Positions 34,305-43,747 of a stretch of DNA of 64,000 nucleotides are shown one piece after another. The translations under genes were made by a program, and so were the position numbers. The notes below the pieces were generated by a model that saw only the letters and a program-made list of their open reading frames with translations, was not told the DNA's origin and made no database searches. Position 1 is the first letter of the stretch, and each line of letters starts with the position of its first letter. Where the stretch lies: assembly GCA_016191435.1 (NCBI GenBank), contig JACPOQ010000032.1:186001-250000 (forward strand). Direction: 5' to 3'. Source of the stretch: Chloroflexota bacterium (GTDB lineage: Bacteria; Chloroflexota; Dehalococcoidia; Tepidiformales; Tepidiformaceae).

Positions 34305-35345
34305 TTGCGATTCTGGCGAAAGCACAAGGCGGAAGAGAACGAAGTCGCCGACGCGGCCGAGGGCGAGCAGCCAGGCGAGGCCGCCGTTGCCGTGCTGGAG
34401 CCAGCGGCGGAGGACGACGCCGCCGAGCTCCACGAGCAGACGGAGAAGGCGCTCGAACGGACCAGGAAGGGGCTGTTCGGGCGCATCGCGGGTATGTTCG
34501 AGCGGGCCGATTTCGACGAGGACCTGTGGGACGAGCTCGAAGAGATCATGGTCGCCTCGGACACGGGGGTTGGGACCACGGAAGCGATCCTCAGCCGCGT
34601 GAAGCAGGCGGTGAAAGCGAGCGGCGTAAAGCAATCGCTGCGAGTGCGTGAGATCCTGCGGGACGAACTGGTGGCGATCCTGGAGGAGCCGGCCACAGAG
34701 TCCCCTGCGTGGGACCGCGACCCCCAGCCGAGCCCGATGATCGTGCTCGTTGTCGGCGTGAACGGCGCGGGCAAGACGACGACCATCGCGAAGATGGCGT
34801 ACGCGTTCAAGCACGATGGTGCGGCCGTGATTCTCGGCGCCGCCGATACGTTCCGTGCTGCCGCCAGCGACCAGCTCAAGGTCTGGGGCGACCGTGTCGG
34901 GGTGCGAGTGATCGCGCACAAGCCGGGCGCGGACCCGGGGGCGGTGGTGTTCGACACGCTCACGGCGGCGGAGAATTCGGCGGCCGACATCGTCATCATT
35001 GATACTGCCGGGCGGTTGCACACGAAGACGAACCTGATGGAAGAGCTGAAGAAGATGGACCGCATCATCCAGCGGAACCATCCCGAGGGGCCGCACGAGA
35101 CGTTGCTCGTGCTGGACGCGACGACCGGCCAGAACGGGTTGCAGCAGGCGAAGACGTTTACCGCCGCTGTCGGTGTCAGCGGTATTGTCCTGGCGAAGCT
35201 CGACGGCACGGCGAAGGGAGGCATCGCCTTCGCCATCGCGCACGAGCTCCGGATCCCCGTGCGGTTTATCGGCACGGGGGAGAAGCTGGGCGACCTGGCG
35301 CCGTTCGATGCGCGGGAATTCGTCGATTCGCTGCTTGGCCACTAA
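34305..35345 (+). CDS. ftsY: Signal recognition particle receptor FtsY
   Basis: 346 residues. An acidic A-domain at about 1-60 is followed by the N and G domains. GTPase motifs are GVNGAGKTTTIAKMAY (G1), DTAGRLHTKTNL (G3) and AKLDGTAKGG (G4), with GTGEKLGDLAPF at the end. It docks ribosome-SRP complexes to the membrane. The start is a TTG at 34305: GAAGGAG sits 7-8 nt upstream and MRFWRK is a plausible amphipathic membrane-targeting start. It is the third gene of the rnc-smc-ftsY operon. Confidence 0.96.
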   Translation: MRFWRKHKAEENEVADAAEGEQPGEAAVAVLEPAAEDDAAELHEQTEKALERTRKGLFGRIAGMFERADFDEDLWDELEEIMVASDTGVGTTEAILSRVKQAVKASGVKQSLRVREILRDELVAILEEPATESPAWDRDPQPSPMIVLVVGVNGAGKTTTIAKMAYAFKHDGAAVILGAADTFRAAASDQLKVWGDRVGVRVIAHKPGADPGAVVFDTLTAAENSAADIVIIDTAGRLHTKTNLMEELKKMDRIIQRNHPEGPHETLLVLDATTGQNGLQQAKTFTAAVGVSGIVLAKLDGTAKGGIAFAIAHELRIPVRFIGTGEKLGDLAPFDAREFVDSLLGH

Positions 35346-35355
35346 GGGGTAACGG

Positions 35356-37755
35356 ATGGCGCCAGTGCTCGCGTTCTGGGGTGCGTCGCTCCTCATTGGC
35401 GCCCTGGCCCTCCCGATCGCATTCGTGTTGCTCCGCCGCCTCCCGGATGCGGGGGCCGGCCTGAGTTCCCCATTGGGGCTCGTGGTCGCGGGGTACGCGT
35501 ACTTCATCCTCCGCACGATGTCGGTGCTCCCCCAGGGACGGGGTGGGTACTTGCTGGCGGTGGGGCTCCTCGCGGTGATTTCGGCGGCGGTAGCAGGCCG
35601 GGATCGGCGATTCCGGGTGACGCTGGGACGGGCGGCCCCGGCGGCGGTCGCGGTGGCCGGGTTGTTCACGCTGGGTTTTTTCGCTTTCGTCGCGTACCGC
35701 TCATACGTGCCGGACATCGCGGGGACGGAAGAGCCGATGGACTTCATGTACCTGAACGCGACGCTGACCTCGCCCGGCTACCCGCCGCAAGACCCCTGGC
35801 TGGCGGGCAAGCCGGCGAGCTACTACTACTTCGGCTACCTGCAGATCGGGCTGCTGACGCGCACCGCGGGCGTAGAGCCGGAACAGGGCTACAATCTCGG
35901 GCTCGCCTACACGTTCGCCGCCGCGGCGGCGGGGATCGGGTCCATCGCTTTTGCGTTCGGCCGCTGGGCCCTGGGCGCGCGCGGCCGGCGCTGGGCGGCC
36001 GCCGGCGCAGGCGTTGCCGTGCTGCTGCTGCTTGGCATCGGGTCGCTGTCCGCGATATTCGAAGTGGCCGCCGCGCACGGGCGCTACAACGAGCCGCTCT
36101 TCCGCTTTTTTGGGGTCGATTGGCTGCAGCCGTGCCGGGCGGGGGTGACCGAAGGCTGCCGGGCGGTGGCGCGCACGACGGCCTGGTACCCAACAGAGTT
36201 CTGGTTTTGGTGGCGGGGATCGCGCATCATCCCGAACACGATCACGGAGTTCCCGTTTTTCAGCTTCCTGCTCGGCGATTTGCATCCCCACGTGATGGCG
36301 CTGCCGTTGGTGCTGCTGGCCATCGGCCTCTCGGCGCACGTGTGGCGCGGCCGGTCGTTGCTGAGCTACCGCGACCACCTCCGGCGGCCGTGGATTGGCC
36401 TCGGCCTTGGCGTGATCCTGGGCGCACTGGCGTTCCAGAACGCGTGGGACGTGCTGACGTTCGCGGGGATACTCGCGGTTGCAGTGTTCGTGCGGGACCT
36501 GCGGCGGAAGCCGGCACTGGCGGCGATCGGCCATGCGGCGACCTACCTGCTGCCGATCGCGGCGGTGGCCTTCTTCGCGTACCTGCCCTGGTACCGCGAC
36601 TTCAAGTCGCAGCAGCAGGGCATCCGGCCGTATGTGGGGGCGGGCACGATCCCGGCACATGCGTTCCTACAGTTCGGGCCGCTGCTGCTGACGGCGGCGC
36701 TCGCGCTGACGTTTGCGTTCCGGCGGGCGCGGAGCGGAGACGTGGCGAATGCGGCCTTCGCGAGCCTCTGGCTCCCGCTGGTGCCGATGCTGGGGTGGAT
36801 GGCATTCGCCGGCGCGCGGGGCGAACTCGGCGGCGCCATCGACGCGCGCGGGGACCTGGGCTGGGTCACGCTGGCGGTCTACGGGCTCATGGTGGCGGCG
36901 CTGTTCACCAGCTTCCTCGTGCTGGCGCGAGCGCGAGACCCGGTCGCGATTGTCCCGGCGCTGGCGGCGGTCGGCGCGCTCCTGCTGTACGGCTCCGAGC
37001 TGTTTTACATCAAGGACATTTTCGGGGGCCAGCCCCGCCTGAATACCGTGTTCAAGCTGACGTACCAGGCCTGGGTGTTGCTCTCGCTTGCGGGCGGGGT
37101 GGCGATAGTGCTGGCGCTGCGGGCAGCGGTGAAGCGCCGCCAGTACGCCGGCTGGCTCGGGGCGCCGGTCGCGCTGGTGGTGTTGGGCGGGCTGGTCTAC
37201 CCGGTGACCTCGATCCCGAACCGCACGGCGGGCCGTACCGTCCCCACCACGATCGACGGCCTCGATTTCCTCGCACGCAACGATCCGGGCGAATACGCTC
37301 TGACGCGATGGGTGCGCGACCACACGGATCCGGGGGATGTGATTATCGAAGGCTCGGGCCGGACGTGGACTCGTGGGCCAAACGGTGAACCTGTGGTGAG
37401 CAACGCCGGCAGTGACTACACCGAATCCGCCCGTATCAGCGCGCGGACAGGGCGGGCCACGCCGATCGGCTGGTTCTTCCACGAAGTGCAATGGAGGGGC
37501 AACGACGCCTCGGTGACGGCGGAGCTCGAGCGCCGCCAGAACCTCGTCGATCGAGCCTACATCGCCACCACGCCGGCGGCCGTGCTCCAGGCGATGCGCG
37601 ATGCCGGCGCCACCTACCTTGTGGTGGGGACCATCGAACGGTCGCGGTTTGCCGGCCTGATGCCGCGGTTCGACACCTTCCTTGACACCGCCTTCCAGGA
37701 CGGCGACACGCGAATCTACCGGATGCCCGTCTTCGAGGTGGTCCCCACGTCGTGA
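35356..37755 (+). CDS. YYY/DUF2298-type polytopic membrane protein
   Basis: 799 residues with about fourteen transmembrane helices and a soluble C-terminal part (about 620-790). The defining motif is KPASYYYFGYLQIG, together with YPPQDPWLAG. This is the YYY family found mainly in Chloroflexota and archaea, predicted to be a glycosyltransferase or lipid-linked sugar-handling protein of the PMT/GT-C superfamily. It is 10 nt downstream of ftsY, possibly in the same transcript, and heads the surface-glycosylation cluster. Its stop overlaps the next start by 4 nt (GTGA). Confidence 0.85.
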   Translation: MAPVLAFWGASLLIGALALPIAFVLLRRLPDAGAGLSSPLGLVVAGYAYFILRTMSVLPQGRGGYLLAVGLLAVISAAVAGRDRRFRVTLGRAAPAAVAVAGLFTLGFFAFVAYRSYVPDIAGTEEPMDFMYLNATLTSPGYPPQDPWLAGKPASYYYFGYLQIGLLTRTAGVEPEQGYNLGLAYTFAAAAAGIGSIAFAFGRWALGARGRRWAAAGAGVAVLLLLGIGSLSAIFEVAAAHGRYNEPLFRFFGVDWLQPCRAGVTEGCRAVARTTAWYPTEFWFWWRGSRIIPNTITEFPFFSFLLGDLHPHVMALPLVLLAIGLSAHVWRGRSLLSYRDHLRRPWIGLGLGVILGALAFQNAWDVLTFAGILAVAVFVRDLRRKPALAAIGHAATYLLPIAAVAFFAYLPWYRDFKSQQQGIRPYVGAGTIPAHAFLQFGPLLLTAALALTFAFRRARSGDVANAAFASLWLPLVPMLGWMAFAGARGELGGAIDARGDLGWVTLAVYGLMVAALFTSFLVLARARDPVAIVPALAAVGALLLYGSELFYIKDIFGGQPRLNTVFKLTYQAWVLLSLAGGVAIVLALRAAVKRRQYAGWLGAPVALVVLGGLVYPVTSIPNRTAGRTVPTTIDGLDFLARNDPGEYALTRWVRDHTDPGDVIIEGSGRTWTRGPNGEPVVSNAGSDYTESARISARTGRATPIGWFFHEVQWRGNDASVTAELERRQNLVDRAYIATTPAAVLQAMRDAGATYLVVGTIERSRFAGLMPRFDTFLDTAFQDGDTRIYRMPVFEVVPTS

Positions 37756-39491
37756 GCGCGACAATCGAAGACGGCGACACATCCGGGACGCCGGATCTGA
37801 GGCGGCCCGGCGGCGGCAGGCAGAACGGCGAATCGCCAGCGGTCATCGGAGTAGCGGATGCCGAAGCGGCGGCAGGCGGTCGGGGCATCGAAATTAGCGT
37901 GGCGGCGTTCGCGTGGGTGGCGTTGACGGCGGTGTTCCTGGCGTTGCGTATCGCTCCCGTCTTCCGCGCCTCCGTGAGCGGCGCCGAGCTCATCCACCTT
38001 TCCGGCGCCTGGCAGGCGCGCATCGGCTCCCCGGACGACCGGTTCGTACCGACGTTGTTCCAGGCGCTCGCGGCGGGGCTGCTGCACTTCTCGTCGTCGG
38101 AGGCGCCCGCGCGCCTGCTGGCGTTCATTGCGCTGGCGTCCACGCCGGTGGCGCTGTACCTACTGCGGCCGCGACTCGGGGAGGCGGGCGCGCTGCTCGC
38201 GCTCGGCATCCTCGCCTTCGACGCACCGGCGATCAACCTCGGGGTTTCGGCATCGGCGATGGGTTTCGATATCCCGCTGACGCTCTGGCTGCTGGTGGCG
38301 ATGGTGCGATTCCAGGAGCGCGCGCCAGTGGCGGTGTTGGTGGTCGCGGGGTTCCTGGTAGCGACCGCAGGGCCGCTGCCACTGCCGCTGCTGTCGGCGT
38401 GGGCAACGGTGGGCCTGGCACGTGGGCGGCGTCCGTCGAATAACCTGCTCATCTTCGGCGGCGGCGGCCTGGCTGTCGGGGTGCTCGCGGCTTCGCTACG
38501 GTTCGGGCTTGGCGCCGACGGACTGCGCGTGCCGCCGTTCGACCTGTTCGCCGCCAGCTTCGATGAGTTGTGGTCGACGGCGACGGCAGGCGAGGTGATG
38601 GCGCTCTACAGCGCGCCGCTGTTCGCCGCCGGCATCACCGTAGCGGCGGTGCAGGCGGTCCAGGCGTATCGGGGACGGCCGGCCGGGGAACTCAACACGC
38701 TGCTGCTGATATGGACGGCGTTCTCGGGGGCGTGGTTCCTTGCGGCGGCCTCCACGAACAGCGCCATAAGCGTCTCGGCGGTGACGATGCCACTGGCGTT
38801 GCTCCTCGGCCCCGCGCTCGCAGCCGGGGTCACCGCGATGTGGCGAGCGGATTGGCAGTACGCGCGCTTCCTCTTGCCGGTCTCGGGCTTCACGTTGCTG
38901 CTGATGATCGCGGTGCTATTGGATTGGGCGCGCGCGGACCAGGCCGGCGACGGACGCCAGCAACTCCTGGTTGCGGTGCTCGCACTGGGCTCGATTGTGG
39001 CCGCGGGAATCGTCGCCTATGACCGGCGATCGGCGCCCGCGCTCATCGCCGGCGCGCTCGTGCTAGCGCTGATCCCGACGGTGCCGGGAGCATTGCGCAT
39101 CGCCGCGAGCGCCGGCGACGAGCCGCTGCTCTCGCCGATGAGCCCCAGGCAAGCGCGGGAATTGCGGGATCTCGCGCTGCAGCGCATCGGTGAGAAGGGA
39201 GGCAGTATCGTCGTCCACCCGGCGTACCGCGACGCCGCGACGTGGCCGTTCCGCGACTCGGGGAACATTGTCGTGGCTTCACGGGTGCCACCGGAGGCGG
39301 CGGTGGTGCTGTGGCCGCCGAGCGAGGCGCCTCCCGAAGGATTTACCGGGCTTGATGGAAAATGGGCGCTGTCGCGCGAGGTGCTGCCGCCGGAGCAATC
39401 CTTCCTCCCATACTTGCGGTGGCTGACCGACCGCAACGTCCTGGCAATCACGCCCGGCGCCGTCGCCGTATACCTCAGAGCGAAGGACTGA
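37752..39491 (+). CDS. Divergent GT-C-like polytopic membrane protein
   Basis: 579 residues. A disordered, Asp/Gly-rich N-terminus of about 45 residues precedes about eleven to twelve transmembrane helices and a soluble C-terminal domain. The first loop (SGAELIHLSGAWQARIG, then FQALAAGLLHF) aligns by eye with the HHDESIHAQWSWRLLQG loop of the Agl23-like protein next door. The Asp of the DE pair is replaced by Ala here, which suggests a degenerate, non-catalytic paralogue. GTG 37752 overlaps the preceding stop. The function is inferred only from cluster membership. Confidence 0.7.
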   Translation: MSATIEDGDTSGTPDLRRPGGGRQNGESPAVIGVADAEAAAGGRGIEISVAAFAWVALTAVFLALRIAPVFRASVSGAELIHLSGAWQARIGSPDDRFVPTLFQALAAGLLHFSSSEAPARLLAFIALASTPVALYLLRPRLGEAGALLALGILAFDAPAINLGVSASAMGFDIPLTLWLLVAMVRFQERAPVAVLVVAGFLVATAGPLPLPLLSAWATVGLARGRRPSNNLLIFGGGGLAVGVLAASLRFGLGADGLRVPPFDLFAASFDELWSTATAGEVMALYSAPLFAAGITVAAVQAVQAYRGRPAGELNTLLLIWTAFSGAWFLAAASTNSAISVSAVTMPLALLLGPALAAGVTAMWRADWQYARFLLPVSGFTLLLMIAVLLDWARADQAGDGRQQLLVAVLALGSIVAAGIVAYDRRSAPALIAGALVLALIPTVPGALRIAASAGDEPLLSPMSPRQARELRDLALQRIGEKGGSIVVHPAYRDAATWPFRDSGNIVVASRVPPEAAVVLWPPSEAPPEGFTGLDGKWALSREVLPPEQSFLPYLRWLTDRNVLAITPGAVAVYLRAKD

Positions 39492-39503
39492 CCGGACGCA
39501 GGA

Positions 39504-42500
39504 ATGACAGCACAGACCGCCTCGGCCGCGCGGCCGTCCCGTCCCGGCCCCCTGGACCGCCTGCTGGCGATGCGGATCGCCATCAGCTGGGAGATCGCGC
39601 TGTACGCCGCCTTGTTCGCGGCCGCGTTCGCGCTTCGTTTCGTGGACCTCGGGGGGCGGGCCCTGCACCACGACGAGAGCATCCACGCCCAGTGGTCGTG
39701 GCGCCTGCTCCAGGGCGACTACACGCACGACCCCGTGTTCCACGGCCCGCTGTACTACACGTCGGAGGCGCTCGTGTTCCTGCTGTTCGGAGCGAGCGAC
39801 TACACGTCGCGCGTCTCGGCGGCGATTTTCGGGATGGTGCTGGTGACGCTGCCGCTGCTCATCCGGCGGTGGCTGGGGCCGGTGGGGACGTTCGCGGCGG
39901 TGGCGCTGATCGCGTTCTCGCCGACGCTGGTGTACTACAGCCGCTTCTTCCGCGAAGACATCTACATGGCCGTGTTCGTGATGCTGATGGTCGCAGCGCT
40001 GTGGCGTTATGTGGAGGACGGGCGGGACCGCTGGCTTTACTTGTTCGCGTTTGCGTTCACCGGAGCGATGGCGACGAAGGAGGCCACCTATCTCGTGGTT
40101 GCGGTCTTCCTCGTGTTCCTGATGATCGCGCAGGGCGCCGAACTCGCGCAGGCCACGCTCGCGGCGCGTGGGACGAACACCACCGCGCGCAGGACGGCCC
40201 TGACGGTGCCGCTCGCGATCGTGGCGGTACCCGTGGCGGCGTTCTGGAGCTATATCCCGGGCGTGCGGCGGCGAATGGACTGGGCGCGCCTCCCGCGTAC
40301 GGGCGATGTGCTGGTGCTGCTGGGGACCTTCACGCTCCCGCTGCTGACGCCGGTGCTGAAGGTGCCGCTGGAGCGCTTCAACGTCGTCGAGAAGAACCAG
40401 CTCAAGTGCAGCACAAACATCTCGGGGCAGAACGCGCTGGCGATCGCAGGGCTATTCGCGATGACGGTTGGGGCCGCGGCGTTCGTCGGGCTGCAGTGGC
40501 GGACGAAGGTGTGGGCGATCGCGGGCGCCGTCTCCACACTTGCCTACCTGACGCTGTTCACGTCGTTCTGGACGAACCTCAATGGAGTCTGCACGGGGCC
40601 ATGGGGCGGCATCGACTACTGGATGAGCCAGCAGAACCAGACGCGCGGCGAGCAGCCCTGGTTCTACTACTACATGCTCATGCCGATGTACGAGTTCCTG
40701 CCGCTGGCGCTGGCGATTGGGGGCGTCTGGTGGTCGACCGTGCGCGGGAACATTTTTTCGCGCTTCCTCTGGGTGTGGCTAATCGGCATGTGGCTGGCGC
40801 TCTCGCTCGCGGGCGAGAAGATGCCGTGGCTCAACGTCCACCTGGCGCTGCCGGCGGCGTTGCTGGCGGCGTGGACGGTCAACCGCGCGTGGGTATCGTG
40901 GCAGGGACGGCCGCGGCTGGGGACCATCGCTATCCCCTTACTGAGCGTGGCGGTGGTGGCTGCAGGCGGCCTCCTGCTGATCGCGTTCTTGCCGGGTGGG
41001 ACCACCTACAATGCGCTGCGGCTGGGCGCGCTCATCGCGGTCATCGGCGTGGTGGCGTTCGCGGCCCAGCCGTACGGCCGGCGGGCGGCGGGCACGTTCG
41101 CGGTCGTGGCGGTGATTGGCGCCTTCTCGTTCTTCTCGCTGCGGACGATGGTGATGGCGTCGTTCGTGCGCGGTGATGTGCCGAAGGACCTGCTGATTTA
41201 CACGCAGAGCTCGCCGGACATCACGCGGATCGCGACACAAATCGACCAGTTGGCCGAGGCCACTGGCGAGGGCTACCAGATGCGCATCGCGGTGGATTCC
41301 ACGGACTCGTTTGCGTGGCCGTGGGCCTGGTACCTGCGCGACTACAAGAACGTGGGCTACCTCGACTTCTCTAACGGCATCCCGGCGGGCGAATACCGGG
41401 TGATGCTGGTGAACCAATCGAACGCGGCGAAGGTGGACGACGCGCTGGCATCGGGCGGCGGGACGCAGTTCGGGCAAGGGATCAAGTACCCGCACCGCTG
41501 GTGGTTCGATGAGACCTATAAGGCGGCCATGGACGTTGGGAAGGGCGCCTGTACGGCGAAGACGGGCGATTGCGGGCCGTTCGCGCGGGTAGGCCCGGGC
41601 GGATTGATCCCATGGATCAACACCGGGACCTGGAGCCACATTGCTAGCAATGTGTTCAAGGGCGACTGGCTCGAAGTCTGGGCGAAGTACTGGCGCGACA
41701 AGGACCGCTCGGGGGACATCCAGCGTACGAGCCAGGCGTCCTGCAATTCGTGCGGCTCGGTGGACGCGGTGGCGTATTTCCCGGCGAACTTCGACCTGAA
41801 GACGGGCAAGCTCACCCTGAGGACGACCGAGCCGGCACGGCCGAGCACGGACAAGAGCGGCAACGCGGTCTTCGGCGCGCCCGGGCGCCAACCCGGGCAG
41901 TTCACCAGCCCGGTCGATATCGAGCGCGACGCCCAGGGCAACCTGTACGTCATCGACAGCACGGCCAAGCGGCTGCAGAAGTTCGACGCCGCGGGGAACT
42001 TCCTGGCGGCCGCCGACATCCGGGTGATCCCAGGAGACCTGAAGGAGGAGGCGCAGCCGTGGGGCCTGGGCATCGCGCCCGATGGCACGGTGGTGGTGGC
42101 CGACACGTTCGGCTGGCGCATCCGGACGTTCACGCCGGACTTGAAGCCGACGGGGGTGACGTTCGGGAAAGTGCCCAACCCGGACCCGGCGGTACCTGCG
42201 GGGCCGCTGGAGCTGTATGGGCCGCGGGACAGCGCCTTCGACCGCAGCGGCAACATGTGGGTGACGGACGGCGGCCACGATCGCATCGTGGTCTACACCA
42301 TGAAGGGCGAGTTCGTGAAGGCGATCGGCGCGTCGGGGAGCGGGCAAGGTCAGTTCAACGAACCCATCGGCATCGCGACGGGCGGCGATGGGTCGTTCTA
42401 CATCGCTGACATGTTCAACAGCCGCGTCGAAATCCTGGACGCGGACGGGACTTATCGGGGCGAATTCAAGGTGCCGGGCTGGGGCGGCCAGGGCGTGGAC

Positions 42501-42722
42501 GACAAGCCGTACCTGCGCGTGCTGGCCGATGGCCGCATCGCGGTAAGCCTGCCTTCACTGAACCAGGTGCGCATTTACGACGGGCAAGGCAACCTTCAGG
42601 GAACTGTAACTGGCGGTGATGAGCCTTTGAGCAAGCCGTACGGCATCGTCCAAACGCCAGATGGTAAGCTGTGGATTGTCGAAGGCGGCGCCGGCCGCGT
42701 CCGGCAGCTCCCCCTGCCGTAA
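39504..42722 (+). CDS. Agl23-like GT-C membrane protein fused to an NHL beta-propeller
   Basis: 1072 residues. The N-terminal half (about 1-560) is a polytopic GT-C-like domain with the catalytic-type motif LHHDESIHAQWSW and the following DPVFHGPLYY, matching the Chloroflexota/archaeal family TIGR03663 (flippase-associated Agl23). An extracytoplasmic region at about 560-780 follows. The C-terminal part from about 785 has five or six NHL repeats (GQFTSPVDIERDAQGNLYVI, GQGQFNEPIGIATGGDGSFY and similar), forming a propeller. The propeller may bind the acceptor polymer or protein. It is 12 nt downstream of the previous gene. Confidence 0.85.
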   Translation: MTAQTASAARPSRPGPLDRLLAMRIAISWEIALYAALFAAAFALRFVDLGGRALHHDESIHAQWSWRLLQGDYTHDPVFHGPLYYTSEALVFLLFGASDYTSRVSAAIFGMVLVTLPLLIRRWLGPVGTFAAVALIAFSPTLVYYSRFFREDIYMAVFVMLMVAALWRYVEDGRDRWLYLFAFAFTGAMATKEATYLVVAVFLVFLMIAQGAELAQATLAARGTNTTARRTALTVPLAIVAVPVAAFWSYIPGVRRRMDWARLPRTGDVLVLLGTFTLPLLTPVLKVPLERFNVVEKNQLKCSTNISGQNALAIAGLFAMTVGAAAFVGLQWRTKVWAIAGAVSTLAYLTLFTSFWTNLNGVCTGPWGGIDYWMSQQNQTRGEQPWFYYYMLMPMYEFLPLALAIGGVWWSTVRGNIFSRFLWVWLIGMWLALSLAGEKMPWLNVHLALPAALLAAWTVNRAWVSWQGRPRLGTIAIPLLSVAVVAAGGLLLIAFLPGGTTYNALRLGALIAVIGVVAFAAQPYGRRAAGTFAVVAVIGAFSFFSLRTMVMASFVRGDVPKDLLIYTQSSPDITRIATQIDQLAEATGEGYQMRIAVDSTDSFAWPWAWYLRDYKNVGYLDFSNGIPAGEYRVMLVNQSNAAKVDDALASGGGTQFGQGIKYPHRWWFDETYKAAMDVGKGACTAKTGDCGPFARVGPGGLIPWINTGTWSHIASNVFKGDWLEVWAKYWRDKDRSGDIQRTSQASCNSCGSVDAVAYFPANFDLKTGKLTLRTTEPARPSTDKSGNAVFGAPGRQPGQFTSPVDIERDAQGNLYVIDSTAKRLQKFDAAGNFLAAADIRVIPGDLKEEAQPWGLGIAPDGTVVVADTFGWRIRTFTPDLKPTGVTFGKVPNPDPAVPAGPLELYGPRDSAFDRSGNMWVTDGGHDRIVVYTMKGEFVKAIGASGSGQGQFNEPIGIATGGDGSFYIADMFNSRVEILDADGTYRGEFKVPGWGGQGVDDKPYLRVLADGRIAVSLPSLNQVRIYDGQGNLQGTVTGGDEPLSKPYGIVQTPDGKLWIVEGGAGRVRQLPLP

Positions 42723-42742
42723 CCGAGAGGAACCAAACCCGC

Positions 42743-43747
42743 TTGCTGCGTTCGTATCGCTTCTGGGCCGGCGTCGCTATCAGCGCGCTCCTGATCGGGT
42801 TGTTTTTTCGTGCCACCAAGCCGGGGGAAATCGGCAGCGCGCTGGAACTGGCCAACTACTGGTGGCTGATCCCTGCCACGGTGATCCTGTTCCTGGCGAT
42901 TTCGGCGCGTTGCGTGCGCTGGTCCATCCTCATGCGGCCTGTCGCGCCGATGAGCCCGGTGCGTCTGTTCCCGTACGCAATTATCGGGTACATGGCGAAC
43001 AACCTGATCCCGGCGCGGGCCGGGGAGCTGGTACGTGCCTACGTCCTCGGGGACCGCGAGCATGTCTCCACGGTGGGCACGTTCGGGACGATCGCCGTGG
43101 AGCGGCTGTTCGATGGCTGCGTACTGGTGCTGATGCTGCTCGTGGCGGGCGCGTGGGTGGGCTTTGACGACCCGAAACTGGAGCTGATAGCGCTGGTCTC
43201 GGCGGGGTTGTTTCTCGCTGCCATCGTTGCGTTTTACGTGCTGACGCTCTCGGAGCGCCGCGCGAAGCGAGTGATCCATCGCCTGCTGCGGGTGCTGCCG
43301 GAGCGCTTCGAACACAGGGCCGAAGACATGGCCGACACCCTGGTCGGGAGCCTGCGATCGGTGCACGACCCGCGTTCGGTGGGGCTGGTCCTGCTGTTCA
43401 GCATCATCGCCTGGACGGTCGAGGCGTCCGCGTACGCAACGATTGGGCGCGGCTTCAACATGGACGTGGGCTTCGGCCAGTACCTTTTGCTGCTTTCCGC
43501 CGCCAATTTGGCCATCATCATCCCAACGTTCTTCGGCGGGACGGGGCCATTCGAATGGGCGGCGAGGCTGGTGCTCACGGGCGCGGGTGTGAGCGCACCC
43601 ACGGCGAGCGCCTATGCGATCGTCTCACACGCGTTCATCCTGGTGCCGACCACCGTGCTCGGCCTCTTGATCTTCTGGAGCTTCGGCATTTCGTTCCGGA
43701 AGGCCACCGGCCGGGACGCGGTAGAGAAGACGGCAGCGATCCCGTGA
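42743..43747 (+). CDS. UPF0104/AglD-like flippase family membrane protein
   Basis: 334 residues with about eight transmembrane helices, of the lysylphosphatidylglycerol-synthase transmembrane type. The conserved motif YMANNLIPARAGELVRAYVLG, then TIAVERLFDGCVLVLM, is typical of the UPF0104/AglD group implicated in dolichol- or undecaprenol-linked sugar handling. The start is TTG 42743, with GAGAGG 12 nt upstream. GTG 42671 would overlap the propeller gene by 52 nt and is less likely. The stop overlaps the next start (GTGA). Confidence 0.87.
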   Translation: MLRSYRFWAGVAISALLIGLFFRATKPGEIGSALELANYWWLIPATVILFLAISARCVRWSILMRPVAPMSPVRLFPYAIIGYMANNLIPARAGELVRAYVLGDREHVSTVGTFGTIAVERLFDGCVLVLMLLVAGAWVGFDDPKLELIALVSAGLFLAAIVAFYVLTLSERRAKRVIHRLLRVLPERFEHRAEDMADTLVGSLRSVHDPRSVGLVLLFSIIAWTVEASAYATIGRGFNMDVGFGQYLLLLSAANLAIIIPTFFGGTGPFEWAARLVLTGAGVSAPTASAYAIVSHAFILVPTTVLGLLIFWSFGISFRKATGRDAVEKTAAIP

